Below are positions 1 through 10,077 of a stretch of 15,558 bases of DNA, piece after piece. The notes under the pieces are model-generated. The model was not told the DNA's origin. It was given only the letters and a program-made list of their open reading frames with translations, and ran no database searches. Made by a program: the position numbers and the translations under genes. The stretch is from Monoraphidium neglectum. Its lineage: Eukaryota > Chlorophyta > Chlorophyceae > Sphaeropleales > Selenastraceae. The DNA lies in the NCBI RefSeq assembly GCF_000611645.1, contig NW_014012384.1, forward strand, positions 1-15,558, read 5' to 3'. How positions within the stretch are numbered: the stretch's first letter is position 1; every line of letters starts with the position of its first letter.

Positions 1-13
1 GTCCCCGCCGCAG

Positions 14-2015
14 CACCGTCCGCGGCGACCTCATCCGCATCCTCCAGAAGCTGCTGCGCCGCCGCACCCGCTTCGACGCGGTGCTGATCGAGACCACCGG
101 CCTGGCCGACCCCGCGCCGGTGCTGCAGACCTTCTTTGTGGACGACGAGCTGCGCGCGTCATACTCCCTGGACGCCCTCATCACGGTCGTCGACGCGGCG
201 CACATCACGCAGCACCTGGACGACGAGCGCCCAGAGGGCGTCGAGAACGAGGCCGGTGCGCCGGCCTGCCGAGCTTTGGGTGTGGGAGCGGGGGGCGGGA
301 GTGGCGGGTGCCGACCCACCGTCTCATCCATACATCGGGGACCCGTGGTTTATGCAAATCGGGGAAACATCATCCCAGCGCACGCTGTGCGACGCAGTGC
401 GCATGTCACGTGCACAGGGGTGGCGAGCGTGTGTCTGAACCCCCAAGGACTCCCCATCACGGCTTCACATATGTGCACGATCACATCACCCAACCCACAA
501 CAAAATAGTCGAGCAGATCGCGTTTGCTGACCGCATCATCCTGAACAAGCTTGACCTTGTCAGCGCTGATCAGAAGGAGGCAGTCATCAAGCGCATCAAG
601 GTGAGCGCGGCAGACGTGTTGCGCGCTACGCGCTCCCTGCTTTTCGATTCAACCCCCTATCCCCCGCAGCGCGGTCAACTGTTCAGCAACTGGCGCACTT
701 GTGCGCTGCGCGTGAGCTCACTGATGGCACGGCGGCAGAGGGGCCGCTGCGAGACTAAACCCCCCACGCCTGCTGTTGGCAGCCGCACCCCCGACCCAAC
801 ACAGTCACCACCCCTTGCCTTGGTCACTGCTGCCGTCTCCGCAGGCCATCAACAAGCCTGTCCAGATCCTGGAGGCCATCCAGGCGCGCGTGGACTTGGA
901 CCAGCTGCTGGGCATTGGGGCGTTCAGCCTGGACCGCGTGCTGGCTGTGGAGCCGGACTTCCTGGTGGGGGCTATGAAAGCAATAATTTTGCAGTGGCGG
1001 GACTTTGTTTGCCTGTGGGGGTGGTGTGGTAATGTGGATTGAGGACCTGACCGGCCGGGAAGCAGCGACGCGAGGGGAGGGCGCGCCGTGCAGCAGGCCT
1101 ACGAAGCTGCCTGCAGGCCAAGGCCTTGCTTCACAAGCGCCGACTTCTGACCTGGCGGCAGAGGGGCCCTTGTCCTGACCTGAACGGGCAATCCTGGTGC
1201 GGCATTTCCCCCCCCCCCCCACCTGTAGCTGTCTCATGTCCGGCCTGCACTTGCAATCGCGCACTGCTGCCAGGAGGACAAGGAGCACGAACACGACAGC
1301 TCCATCACCAGCGTGGGCATCACCTGCGAGGGCGCCTGCGACCCCGACAAGCTCAACGCCTGGCTGCGGCGCCTGCTGACAGAGAAGGGTGCCGACCTGT
1401 TCCGCTCCAAGGGGGTGTTGGCCATGGCTGGCAGTGACGACAGGTGGGAGCGGTGTTGATTGGTGCCAGGCGTGATTTCTACAGTCCCAGCTTAGACTCA
1501 AGCGCGCGCTCCATGAACTCGCACGTCCCCTGCTTGTACGCCCCCCTGAAAGCCCCGCACACCCCGCCCCAAGCCCTACCAGAGTCCCTTCCCCCAAAAC
1601 CCCTAAGCCCCCGAGTCCCCAAGGCCCCCCTCATCCATAACGTCCTGCCAAAGGACCCCCCAAGCACCCCTTCCAAAGGATTGCCAGCCACCCCAAATTC
1701 CTTGGAACGAATGGTTCCCCCGCCCAAACAGCCCGTCCCCTCCCCCACTTGAAACCCTATTCCCCTGGATGCACCGCCACACCCAACCTGTCTCTCATTG
1801 GCTTGACTGCTGTGATGTGGCGCCACTCGGGCATGGCTCGCTGTCGCAGGCACGTGTTCCAGGGGGTGCACATGCTGCTGCAGATGACCAGCAGCGCCTA
1901 CGACGACGTCGCGCCGTGGGCCCCTGGCGAGAAGCGCGTGAACAAGCTGGTCTTCATCGGGCGCAACCTCGACCGCACGGACCTCACCAGCAGCTTCAAA
2001 GCCTGCCTCGTGTGA
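14..2015 (+). CDS. COG0523/CobW-family GTPase metallochaperone (ZNG1/CBWD-like), 5' end outside window
   Basis: Five exons are visible: 14-255, 509-600, 845-964, 1274-1443, 1850-2015. All junctions are GT-AG and in phase, giving 262 residues to the TGA at 2013-2015. Base 14 follows a CAG acceptor and completes a codon split as TG|C, so the sequence opens with Cys-TVRGDL, the end of the family's CxCC metal motif. Next come FDAVLIETTGLADP (switch/Walker B region), TFFVDDEL, ITVVDA, the NKLD guanine-specificity motif in exon 2, an acidic His-rich linker (EDKEHEHDSS) and the CobW C-terminal domain with GEKRVNKLVFIGRNLDR near the end. Walker A and the start codon lie upstream of the window. Members hydrolyse GTP to insert metal into client proteins; ZNG1 delivers zinc to methionine aminopeptidase 1. 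The family is certain; the ZNG1 subfamily is likely, and a chloroplast or other COG0523 paralogue is possible. Confidence 0.95.
1444..1849 (+). other. Last intron of the COG0523 gene, C-rich, with G-quadruplex potential on the minus strand
   Basis: This 406-bp intron begins GTGGGA and ends TCGCAG. Much of it is C-rich, with repeated runs of three to six C separated by short A-containing spacers. An open reading frame crosses it, but out of frame with both flanking exons and with a Pro/Ser/Lys-rich composition typical of C-rich noncoding DNA, so I treat it as noncoding. At 1591-1630 five C-runs lie close enough that the minus strand could fold into a G-quadruplex. The preceding intron (965-1273) holds a 13-base C-run at 1208-1220 near its acceptor. 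Confidence 0.8.
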
Positions 2016-2201
2016 GCAGTGAGAGTTGCCCGTTAAGCTGCGCAGGTGCACCACGCTGTACTACACGCTGTGCGCATTCGCACGACGCGCAATAAGGAGT
2101 GGGGCTGGCCTGCATCACGGAGGGCGTTGAACACTGATTTCAGCATCGTAACTAGGCTTGGACGTTTGCGCACCCCAGACTTATAGCTTGTTGAGTAGGC
2201 A

Positions 2202-2206
2202 TGTAA
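2202..2206 (+). terminator. TGTAA polyadenylation signal of the COG0523 gene
   Basis: TGTAA lies 187 bp after the stop codon on the coding strand. It is the usual chlorophyte polyadenylation signal and the only plus-strand copy I see near this gene. Cleavage would be expected roughly 10-20 bp downstream. Confidence 0.6.
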
Positions 2207-2909
2207 ACATGTACATACGGGATAACATCCACGTTGGATGCGGGTCCGCTGCACCTGCCTGGGCGTCTGCGTGGCCAGATTTGAGCTCCAGCTGAGCATA
2301 CGAGCAGCCAACATGCTTGCTTGCGCAGCGACTCTGGATGCAACAGACCGGTACAGGAGGCAGACAACAGTACATGCAACAGTAATTTTGCTGCCATAAA
2401 ATTGACAGGACACAGCTGGTTACCGCGTCGGGCCGTCTCCTCGTAGATCAAACCGATGTTCGATCGCGCGAGAGTAGCGTTCTCCGCCCTGGTCATCTGC
2501 GTTTTGGTCACAAAGCATGTGGAGGGTGCTGCCGTTTGCATCGCCGATGATCCAGGTGCGGCTGTGACGTCCAGCAGCCGCCCAACCGCACACTGAAGGA
2601 GCACACACCCTTCAGGCGCTGCAGGCATGCCCTGGCCCCTTTGCAGGACGCCAAGGTCAAGGCACCCTGCTTCTGGACCTCCAGGCAATCAGGGCGCCCC
2701 CTTGCTCCTGCCGCCTGTGCAGCTGCGTCGCTGGGCGTGCCGGCGGCAGCGGGGATGAGGGCAACGATGCAGCCAGTGCGCAGGCACTGCCAAGCTGCGA
2801 GCCGAGTCTGGTGAGAAGCACTGAGCTTACTCTGGGCGTTAATCAGATAGCAATTCACAACCTTCTGGGGGCTTCACCAGGCCCCAACTGCAGCAGCCAT
2901 GATGCTGCC
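2207..2909. other. Intergenic stretch with one weak minus-strand exon-like segment
   Basis: No gene here is convincing. The best candidate is a minus-strand piece at 2561-2424: it follows a TCACAG acceptor, ends at a GTAACC donor, and reads RTWIIGDANGSTLHML followed by a hydrophilic tail with DQGGERYSRAIEHRF. A second frame over the same bases is also open, so the reading is not secure, and I found no partner exons that join in phase. No TGTAA serves it on the minus strand. It may be an orphan exon, a decayed gene fragment or chance. Confidence 0.3.
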
Positions 2910-3359
2910 TCATTGCGACTCCTGCGCCTTGGCGTGGACTGCGAGTGCCAAGGAGGCGCTGTCCCCTGTGCCGGCAGCGAAGCCGCTGCGCCCCAGTCCG
3001 GCGATGATGGCGCCTGCAGCTCCGCTGACGTCATCGACGTATGGCTGCCTGCTGGCAGCGCGCATGGCCTCGAGGGCGGCAGCGGCGAGTGGTGTCCAGA
3101 GGGCGCCCAGCCCGTACCTGCCTATGAGCTGTTCGCACCGGAGGAAGGCCCCGGCGGCGGCGCCGACCCAGCCGGCAGCTGCAGCCCGGGCCGACCGCCC
3201 GGTGGCGACGCAAGCCCTGGCGTCCTGGCATACCCTCTGCAGCTGCCTCTGCGGAGGCTGCCCGCTGCTGGTGCTGTGGCCTCGCCGAGCCTCGCTGATG
3301 GCAGCGCCCGTTATCTCATTGCCGCCAGTGACGACGGCACCATGCGTTGGGTGCCTCAT
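2910..3359 (-). CDS. Possible Ala/Gly-rich membrane protein, weakly PRAT (Tim17/OEP16)-like
   Basis: A 149-residue minus-strand frame starts with ATG and ends TGA at 2912-2910. Its second half is an Ala/Gly-rich hydrophobic segment (AAAAGWVGAAAGAFLR), another (GLGALWTPLAAAALEAM), and then SRQPYVDDVSGAAGAIIAGL. The charged-turn-then-Gly-rich-helix pattern recalls the PRAT family (Tim17/22/23, OEP16, NDUFA11-type), but the exact PRAT motif is not met, so this is only a resemblance. The frame is open further upstream and earlier exons are possible. A plus-strand frame at 2811-3563 overlaps it entirely and cannot be excluded as the real one. No minus-strand TGTAA follows. The product is otherwise unknown. 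Confidence 0.3.
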   Translation of the reverse strand: MRHPTHGAVVTGGNEITGAAISEARRGHSTSSGQPPQRQLQRVCQDARACVATGRSARAAAAGWVGAAAGAFLRCEQLIGRYGLGALWTPLAAAALEAMRAASRQPYVDDVSGAAGAIIAGLGRSGFAAGTGDSASLALAVHAKAQESQ

Positions 3360-3580
3360 GACGCACAGGCGGGCGCGGGGTGCCAGCCGCAGCAGGACTC
3401 CCAGATCCCTGCAGCTGCGGTGGTGGGGAAGCCGTGGGCGCTGTTGTGGTTGGGGCGGCTGGCGTTCAGCGCTGTCGCGGCCGTGGGATGGGCTGCCGTG
3501 ATGCGCAGGCTAATGAGCAGGCGCGTGGGGCCACGAGGGACGCGCGGTCATGCTCCGCCATAACAGCGACGCACGGCGTT

Positions 3581-3585
3581 TTACA
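3581..3585 (-). terminator. TGTAA polyadenylation signal of the golgin gene
   Basis: TTACA on the plus strand reads TGTAA on the minus strand, about 297 bp after the golgin stop codon. The bases between (3586-3881) are the inferred 3'UTR; they are richer in A and T than the exons and hold no credible frame. Confidence 0.6.
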
Positions 3586-3881
3586 CACGTGCCAGGCTCG
3601 CGCCGAGGCCGCCTCGCTAGCTGGATGGTAAGATTGTCATATTGCAAGTGGTGTTTGAGGGAACAGCAAATTGAAAGAATGCAAGGGAATCATAATGCCA
3701 AACCAGGGATACAGAGCACACATATATCAATTCTTGTCAGGTGCACCACGCAGCAACACAAGCCACCGTCCAAAAAAAACAGACTTGCAAAAGAACGTCA
3801 GCCGCCAAGTCGGCCCGCACGAAAACAATTTTTGAGTTGGACCACAATGTCAGTCGCATACGGGGCCACACGCTGCGAGTC

Positions 3882-6800
3882 TCACGCGCCGCCGCTGCTG
3901 CCGCCAGGGCCGCCGGCGGCGGCTGCCCCTGACGCGGCGCGCTGCAGCCTGTCGAGCTGGTGTGCGGCCTCGTCCATCTGCGCCTGGAAGATAGCCTTCA
4001 TCTCGCTGATGTCAGCCTCCAGCTCCTCTATACGCAGACTGCGCTCCCCCAGCAGCTCGACAGCCACCCCCAGCTGCGGCCGAGCGGCGGCGGTGGCGCG
4101 ACGGGCGGGGGTGGTGGGGTGTCGGGTTGTGGGGGTTGCGGGTGGGGGGTGGGGGGGGGTGGCAGACTGCAGGGAACAGGTTCCTTTTTACAGGTGCTGG
4201 GGCTGCGGAAGTGGGGCTCACGATTTCGGAGCCCGGCACTAGGCATGCATACTGGCACTCGACAGAGCATACGTTGACGGCCCGGCGCGCCCATTGCAAT
4301 GCCGACGTGCCGACATGCGTGCTCCACCGTGGTCAGTGCGCCACGCCCGCCCACCTCGTGCTGCGTCTCTGCCAGTCGCTGCTGCAGCTTTTCCGCCTCC
4401 GCTGCGCGCGCCTCCCCCTCGCCCGCGCGTTTGAGCGCCTCATACAGCTGCTCCTGCGCGGAGTCCCGCTCCGCGCGCGCCGCCGCCGCCTCCGCCGCCG
4501 CCCGCTGCGCCGCCCGCTGCGCCTGCTGCAGCTGCGCCTGTGCGGCTGCGAGGGAAGCCTCCGGGCCGAGCGCCCCCGAGAAGCTGCCCGACAGCGACCG
4601 CCCGCGCGCGGGGCTGCCGGGGCCGCTGCCGCCGCCGCTGCCGCTCCCCGGGCCCGCCGCGTTCAGTGACAGCCGGTTGCTCGCGACCAGCGCTGACAGG
4701 GACACGCCGCTGCGAGGCGACGCCAGCCCGTCCAGCCCGCTGCCCTGGTGCTGCGGCTGCTGAGAGCCACTACAGCTCCGGCCGCCCGCCAGCGCCCCGC
4801 CGCCCTCGCCGGTGCCGTTTTGGAGCGCCTGCGCCGACGCCGACGCGGCGCCCCCCAGCGGTGGCCGGCGCGCGCCGGGGCCCGCGGACAGCTGCCACTG
4901 CTGCAGCTGCGCCTGGAGCTCCTGCTGGTGCTGCAGCAGCGCCTCTGCCCTCTCTTGCAGGCCGTCCCGCTGGCGGGACAGCAGGGCCAGCTGCTGCTTA
5001 GCTTCCCACTGCTTCTCCTGCAGGTCGCGCTGTGCTGCATCCAGATCCTTCCGGGTGTGGACATGGGACCAGGCAGGGGCGCAGGGGCAAATTGAGGGGT
5101 GCGGTGGGGTGCACAATGCGCAGAGCATCCAGGGATGAGCCCTCACAAGCATGGACAAGAGGCTGCAGTGGCAGCCGAGGTCAGCCATGCCCAATAAACA
5201 CGCGTCATGCCAGCTTGAGCTGGTGCCCGCTCCTGCGCCTGGGCGCGGGCGCGATGCATCCAGCCCTGCGGGCCGCGGAGCCCGAAAGGCCCATCTCACC
5301 TGCCGCAAGCCCTCCTCGCGCCGCCGCGCCGCCGCCAGCCGCTCCTCCGCCGCGTCCCTCTCCGCCTCAACAGCCAGGCACTGCCGCGCCGCCGCTTCTG
5401 CCCGCGACCGCTGCTCCGCCGCCTCCTGCGCGGCCGCCGCCGCCGCGCCCCGCGCCGCGCCGAGCGCGGCCTCCGCCGCCGCCGCACGCGCCTCCGCTGC
5501 CGCGGCGGACGCGCGCGCGGCGGACGCGGCGCCGTCGGCGGCAGAGAGGCGCGCTGCGGCCTGCAGATCTGCGTCGGCCGCGGCTGCTTGCGCCGACGCG
5601 AGGGCGGCGGCGAGGGACTGCACCTGCCGCAGCAGCGGCTGCGTGGCGTCGCTCGTGCCCGCCATTGCCTCCTGCTTGTTTGGGGTTGGGGTAAAACGAA
5701 GCCGCACGGATCCGATGTTGACTAGGGCTGTCGACCCAATAACCCTGCAGCCACTCGACCACGCACCCTTATCTCCACCATCAATGTTGCGCGGCCCTGG
5801 AATTGACTGCAAGAATCGCGCGGCCCACCTTGTTCTGCTCCTCCAAGATCCGCACACGCAGCTGCAGCTGAGCCACCGCCCTGCGCGCCGCGTCCTCCGC
5901 CGCCGCCGCCGCCGCCCGCTGCTGCTGCACGCCCGCCTGCGCCTCTGCCAGCGCCGCGGCCATCGCCGCCTCCCGCCGCCGCGCGTCGTCCGCGCTCGCC
6001 TCACCGTCAGCTGCTGCAGCCCTGCGCGCCTCGGCCAAGGCCGCCTCCGCCGCTTGCCGCTCCTGCGCCAACCGCTCCGCCGCCTCCTGCTGGCACTCCC
6101 GCAGCCCCTGCCTCGCCGCCAGCAGCTCCGCCTCCGCCTCCGCCGCAGCAGCAGCGGCGGCGCTCCGCGCGTCGCTCAGCTGCGCCTCGAGCGCCTGGCA
6201 CCTGCCCAGCAGCTTCTCCTTCTCGCCCTCGAGCTCCTTGGCGCGCGCGCGCTCGGCGCCGGCGGCGGACTTGAGCTGCTCTTGCAGTCTGGCATTGTTG
6301 TCCTGTTGGTGGAGCGTTCGGAGAGAGGGGGGGGAGGTCGGCTGCAAGTGCGGTGCGCCTGGAAGGGCGAGTCCGCCGTCGATGACGCAACAACCCCGGG
6401 GCAGGCGGCACGCCTTGCCCTGCTTCGCAACACCTGGCCTGCCCGCAGCATCCCCGAGAGCAGCCAGAGCTATTGCGGCTCCCCAGGGCGCTCGGCGCGC
6501 GCCTGCGCCCGTGGCGCCCGCCAGGCGCCCGGCCGTGGTGTGCAGAGAGGGCCCTGACCTTGAGGGCCTCGATGGTGCGCTGGTGCTCCCCCAGCCGCCG
6601 CGCAAACTCCTCCCGCAGCTCCGCGGCCTCCTCGGCATCTGCGGCAGTGGGGGGGGGGGGTCCACGAGCACGAAATTGGGTCGAGCGGGCGCTCGCTGCG
6701 CAGTTGGCCGCGACGAGCAGCAGCGTGGGTTCATGCCGCCGCATGCGGCTTGTGCATGCCTGCCGCGTGGGGAGGAGCTTCTCGAAAAGCGGCCGCGCAT

Positions 6801-7121
6801 GCTGTCCTGCCTGCGCCCGCACCTGCATCCCCGCGCGGGAGCGCCGCGTCCTCCAGGTCAGCGCGTAGCTGCTCATTCTCCTGCCGCAGTGCGTCGTTGA
6901 TGGCGCCGAGCGCCGCGAGCTTCCCCTCATACTGCTTGACGCTGCCCGGGAAGCGGTCGATTTGGCAGCGGGCGTGTCCGGGAGGTTGAAGACGGGGCAG
7001 CAATGCGGAGCAGCACACATGCAGCACATCGCTGCGGACCGACGACCGATGGTGCCGCGGCGAGCGTCGACAAAATGTAGATCAACGTCACTCACACTTC
7101 CCTAAGCTTCGTGTCCGCCAT
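3882..7121 (-). CDS. TMF-type golgin (golgin candidate 5 / TATA element modulatory factor homologue), complete
   Basis: Seven exons in coding order: 7121-7096, 6941-6823, 6638-6559, 6302-5829, 5671-5300, 5047-4355, 4073-3882. All six introns are GT-AG and phases match, giving 651 residues. Heptad-rich, Ala/Glu/Arg/Gln coiled coil spans about 5-410 and 522-635. Between them a Ser/Gly/Pro linker (411-521) carries SGVSLSALVASNRLSL. Two segments fit the plant TMF/golgin candidate 5 pattern: TQPLLRQVQSL near 243 and ELLGERSLRIEELEADISEM near 594-613. Family members tether vesicles at the Golgi, the C-terminal coiled coil binding Rab6-type GTPases. The ATG has G at -3 and +4. Known plant members approach 950 residues, so either this one is short or further 5' exons lie above 7121. 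The last three bases before exon 6 are AAG, a weaker acceptor than the others. Family assignment is inferred from recalled motifs, without alignment. Confidence 0.88.
4103..4162 (+). repeat. G-rich tract within the last golgin intron, G-quadruplex potential
   Basis: On the plus strand, which is the template for the minus-strand golgin gene, many runs of three to nine G lie within 60 bases, separated by one to seven bases. In the transcript this is the C-rich polypyrimidine stretch preceding the final acceptor at 4074. It meets the usual four-run quadruplex pattern several times over. Confidence 0.75.
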
Positions 7122-8346
7122 TGCCCCGCAGATTGCAATCCCGTTCGTCAGTGACAACCTCCCTCCAGATTTCCAATCTGTTGCTTCATGTCGCACTGGA
7201 ACATCCAGTCATGGGGAAGGTATCCTACAGTATGCCGTCTATCTGATCGGTGTTGACGGCATTGCAGCGATGATCTCGGCACCTTTGAAACTATGCCAAG
7301 CTACCTTTTTCTGGAACGATAATATCATATAAGCTTGTATCGTAACGTCCCAATAACATGCTCATCTGTATTGGTAATCATCAGCCAAGACCCAGTGACC
7401 GTGGGGTGCGGGGGATGCCGAACACGAGGCACAAGCACAGCAGGAGGAGGGTCTGGCAGTATGATGGGGCGTGCGGACCGCTGAACTAAGTGGCCCCAGT
7501 AATGTCAGGGGATGTGGGTGGGTTCCTATGAATAGTGACCACGGGCATCAGGACGGGCTGTGTCTTGTGGTCAACCAGGCCCAGGACTGTAGCCATGCCG
7601 TAGCAGGCCGTCTTTTCAGAAGATTATGCATCTAGATGGCACACGTGCCATACCCTGAAACTAATGTTTGTGCATGAAAGCAACCTCACCAATCTCATGT
7701 TGGACCCCCCCCCCCCACATGTGTGTGGTCAGGTGCCTGGACCGGTGCAAGCTCTCTCGCCCAAATACTGTAGCCAGACGCGAATCGCGCCATAAAAGAT
7801 GAATAGGGTCACAATAATTTGCAATAAATAGTGACGCATATGCCTCGACTGACAACCAAGTTCCCTGGTGAGTAGGCTGCAGTTCCCTGGCTGCACCAGC
7901 AAGGAGCAGGCACATGCGAGGCCTGCCCTGACAGGTGTTTGCACCTGTCGCAAGGCGGGTGCTCTCCAGCCCGGTGTCTGGTGGCCTGATCAATGAGTTC
8001 TGCCTCCCGGACAAGGCCGGTAGCGGGACAGCAGGTATGGGTTGGACTCGCAGCTTCTCAGCCCCAAGCGCATGGTACTGCCGGTCACCGCAGCTGGTTT
8101 CGCAATGAACTGTGCATCCCAAGAGAACTCGCCAAAAATGCACGGATCCACACCGACATGGCGTTCATGGAGCCATAGCGGCGCTCTATGACGGTCGGAG
8201 GTTTGCATCACCCGCAGACGAGGAACGAACAATCTCACCCACTGCGGCCACATCGACACGCGATTGAGCCCGCCATATGCAATCGCGATGGACCACGACA
8301 GTTTTTCGTTCCAGTTGATGTTTATTTCCAAACTAGCCTCGACGAG
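7122..8346. other. Divergent intergenic region between the golgin and the putative secreted-protein gene
   Basis: About 1.2 kb separates two start codons pointing away from each other, so it should hold both promoters and 5'UTRs. It is clearly less GC-rich than the flanking exons. A 12-base C-run lies at 7705-7716. A TATATGA sequence occurs on the minus strand about 200 bp upstream of the golgin ATG, and CATAAAAG lies near 7792 on the plus strand; neither is well placed enough to call. Open frames on the minus strand (7661-8143, 7990-8424) have unbiased codon use and no recognisable motif, so I do not call them genes. Confidence 0.6.
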
Positions 8347-10077
8347 ATGACGCTCCTCAAGGTCGCATTGCTGTTCGCGCTCATCTTGCAACTTGCGGGT
8401 GAGCAAGCTGCCAGCCGGCTCCACTTCACCATGAACACAAATCTATTTGTATTCTGCTACTTACAGTACACAGCGGAACATGAGCCTCGTGCCTGCCCAT
8501 CTGCGTCGGTGGTGCGGGAGGGTCTGAGTGATTGTTGTCAGGTACCCTTGCATATCAACATGAACAGTCCCGCTCCCAACACATGTGCCCCTCTCTTTCT
8601 CCCTTGGTCACACCCTCAATCAGCCAGCACCAGCGCTGGGCGTTTGCTGCTGCAGGCTGGCCGCCGGCAAGAAAATCAGCAGGACTATCACACGGTGTGA
8701 TGCCGGCGCAGCGGTGGTTGCACATGTATGAGCCTATTGCTGCATGCATCGTGTCTGGTGATTCTGGATTCCTCATCTGCACCCGGCGTCGCTGCAAACT
8801 ACAGATGAAAGCTGCTTGCAGGCCATGCTGCGTGCGTGCACGCACCTCGCTGCAATCCGTCTGCCTGCTGCCAGCTCAACCCACTCTTTGGAGTACATGC
8901 ATGCCCCCCTCCACTTCATGCCGATGCCCGCAGAACCTGCCAATCCCCACCTACACTGTCCCAGGCAGCGATGTTCTTCTGGTCGACACCACAGGCAGCC
9001 GGTGAGCACAGCAGCAGCAAATTCGGCTGGAACTCTCTGCAACGCAGCAGTGTCGGCAGCATCGTCGGTGCCCATGAACAGCATCGATGCCCCCCCATTA
9101 TGGGCGGCCCACACTCTCACACGTGAATGCTGGAAGCAAGCAACTTGCATTTTTTGAAAGCAATCAAATTGAGTGTGGCAAGATCTTGAACGCGGTGCTC
9201 ATGTAGGCGGACAGCCACAGGTCCGGGTGCAAACCCAGGCTTTGATTTCTTTTGCGCACATGCCTCCAAGCAAGTATCTGTGGGCACCATACGCATCTGT
9301 CCTGCTCTATCTCGCGCCCACACGCCCTCGTCCTGTCCGCTTCCCTACCGCCGTGCCATACGCACAGGCTGCGCCAGGGCGGCGGCGTGCTGTCTAACAT
9401 GATCCAGGACAACGCGCGCACAGGCAGCACGTACGACCTGTTTGGGACCGTGGCGCGCACCCAGGCTGTCAACCGCGCCAACAATGAGCTTCGCACTGCC
9501 ATTGGCAGTCAAGATCATGCCGGGTGAGCACGCATCAAGCTGAAAATCATGTTCCCAACACACACATGATACGGCACCTGGCGTGCATGCGCCCGCCACA
9601 CCCCTACTCGGGGGTTGCAAGGCGTCGCTGGCAACTTGTCCCTGCGTGTGGACGAGGCACTCCTGTCTTTCAGGGTCACAACTGCAAGCCCCCCTTGATG
9701 CGCTCCGGCCAATCAAAGCCCTTCTCCCCGTGGCCTCACATTTCCTGCTTGCCTGCAGGTATGTGCAGGAGGCCGTCGACGGCTCTGGCTACTGGGCGAC
9801 CCGCGAGGGCACGCGGTCCGGCGAGGGCATCGCCGCAATCACCGCGCGCGGCCGCGGCAAGGAGATGACCGACCCCACCAACCGCGCGTCCCTCGCGCTG
9901 ATGGACGCGTCGATGGCGGTGCAGCGCGTCGTCGGCCAGGAGGACGGAAACGAGGCGCGCTTCGCGACGCGCCAGGGCACGGCCAGCGCGGCTGCGGTGA
10001 CGGTGCCTCGGTCGTACTGGTGGGTGTTTGTGCCAGACTGGTGGAACACAGGCACCTATGTCGCCCGTGGGCGGTAG
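8347..10077 (+). CDS. Putative secreted protein of unknown family, six-exon model
   Basis: Modelled exons: 8347-8398, 8474-8541, 8656-8694, 8934-9001, 9368-9523, 9759-10077. They are phase-consistent and give 233 residues. The last three are firm: clean CAG acceptors, GTGAGC donors, and strong G/C third-position bias in the final exon. They encode LRQGGGVLSNMIQDNARTG, DLFGTVARTQAVNRANNELR and YVQEAVDGSGYWATREGTRS. The first exon gives MTLLKVALLFALILQLA, a classic signal peptide (short charged n-region, hydrophobic core), suggesting secretion or cell-wall delivery. Exons 2 and 3 are small, chosen mainly because they restore phase, and may be wrong; the first intron would be only 75 bp. I recognise no domain. 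The last exon can end at TAG 10075-10077, or splice at 10019/10092 to stop directly after SYW. No TGTAA was found downstream. Confidence 0.55.

Noticed and set aside
824..1597. 257-codon minus-strand frame opposite the COG0523 gene
   Set aside because: It overlaps exons and introns of a gene with clear family motifs on the plus strand and shows no domain of its own.
1444..1752. Pro-rich open frame in the last COG0523 intron
   Set aside because: It begins exactly at the intron donor, is out of frame with the exons on both sides, and its composition simply reflects C-rich DNA; splicing it out joins SDD to RHVFQG as expected for the family.
5151..6557. Long plus-strand frame of 468 codons opposite the golgin exons
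   Set aside because: It is the antisense shadow of GC-rich, Ala-coding exons; its product is Arg/Ala/Ser low complexity, it crosses intron boundaries of the opposite gene, and the minus-strand exons show consistent splicing and coiled-coil heptads.
7661..8424. Overlapping minus-strand frames in the divergent intergenic region
   Set aside because: Unbiased codon use, no splice-supported structure and no motif; they probably reflect chance open frames in promoter DNA.
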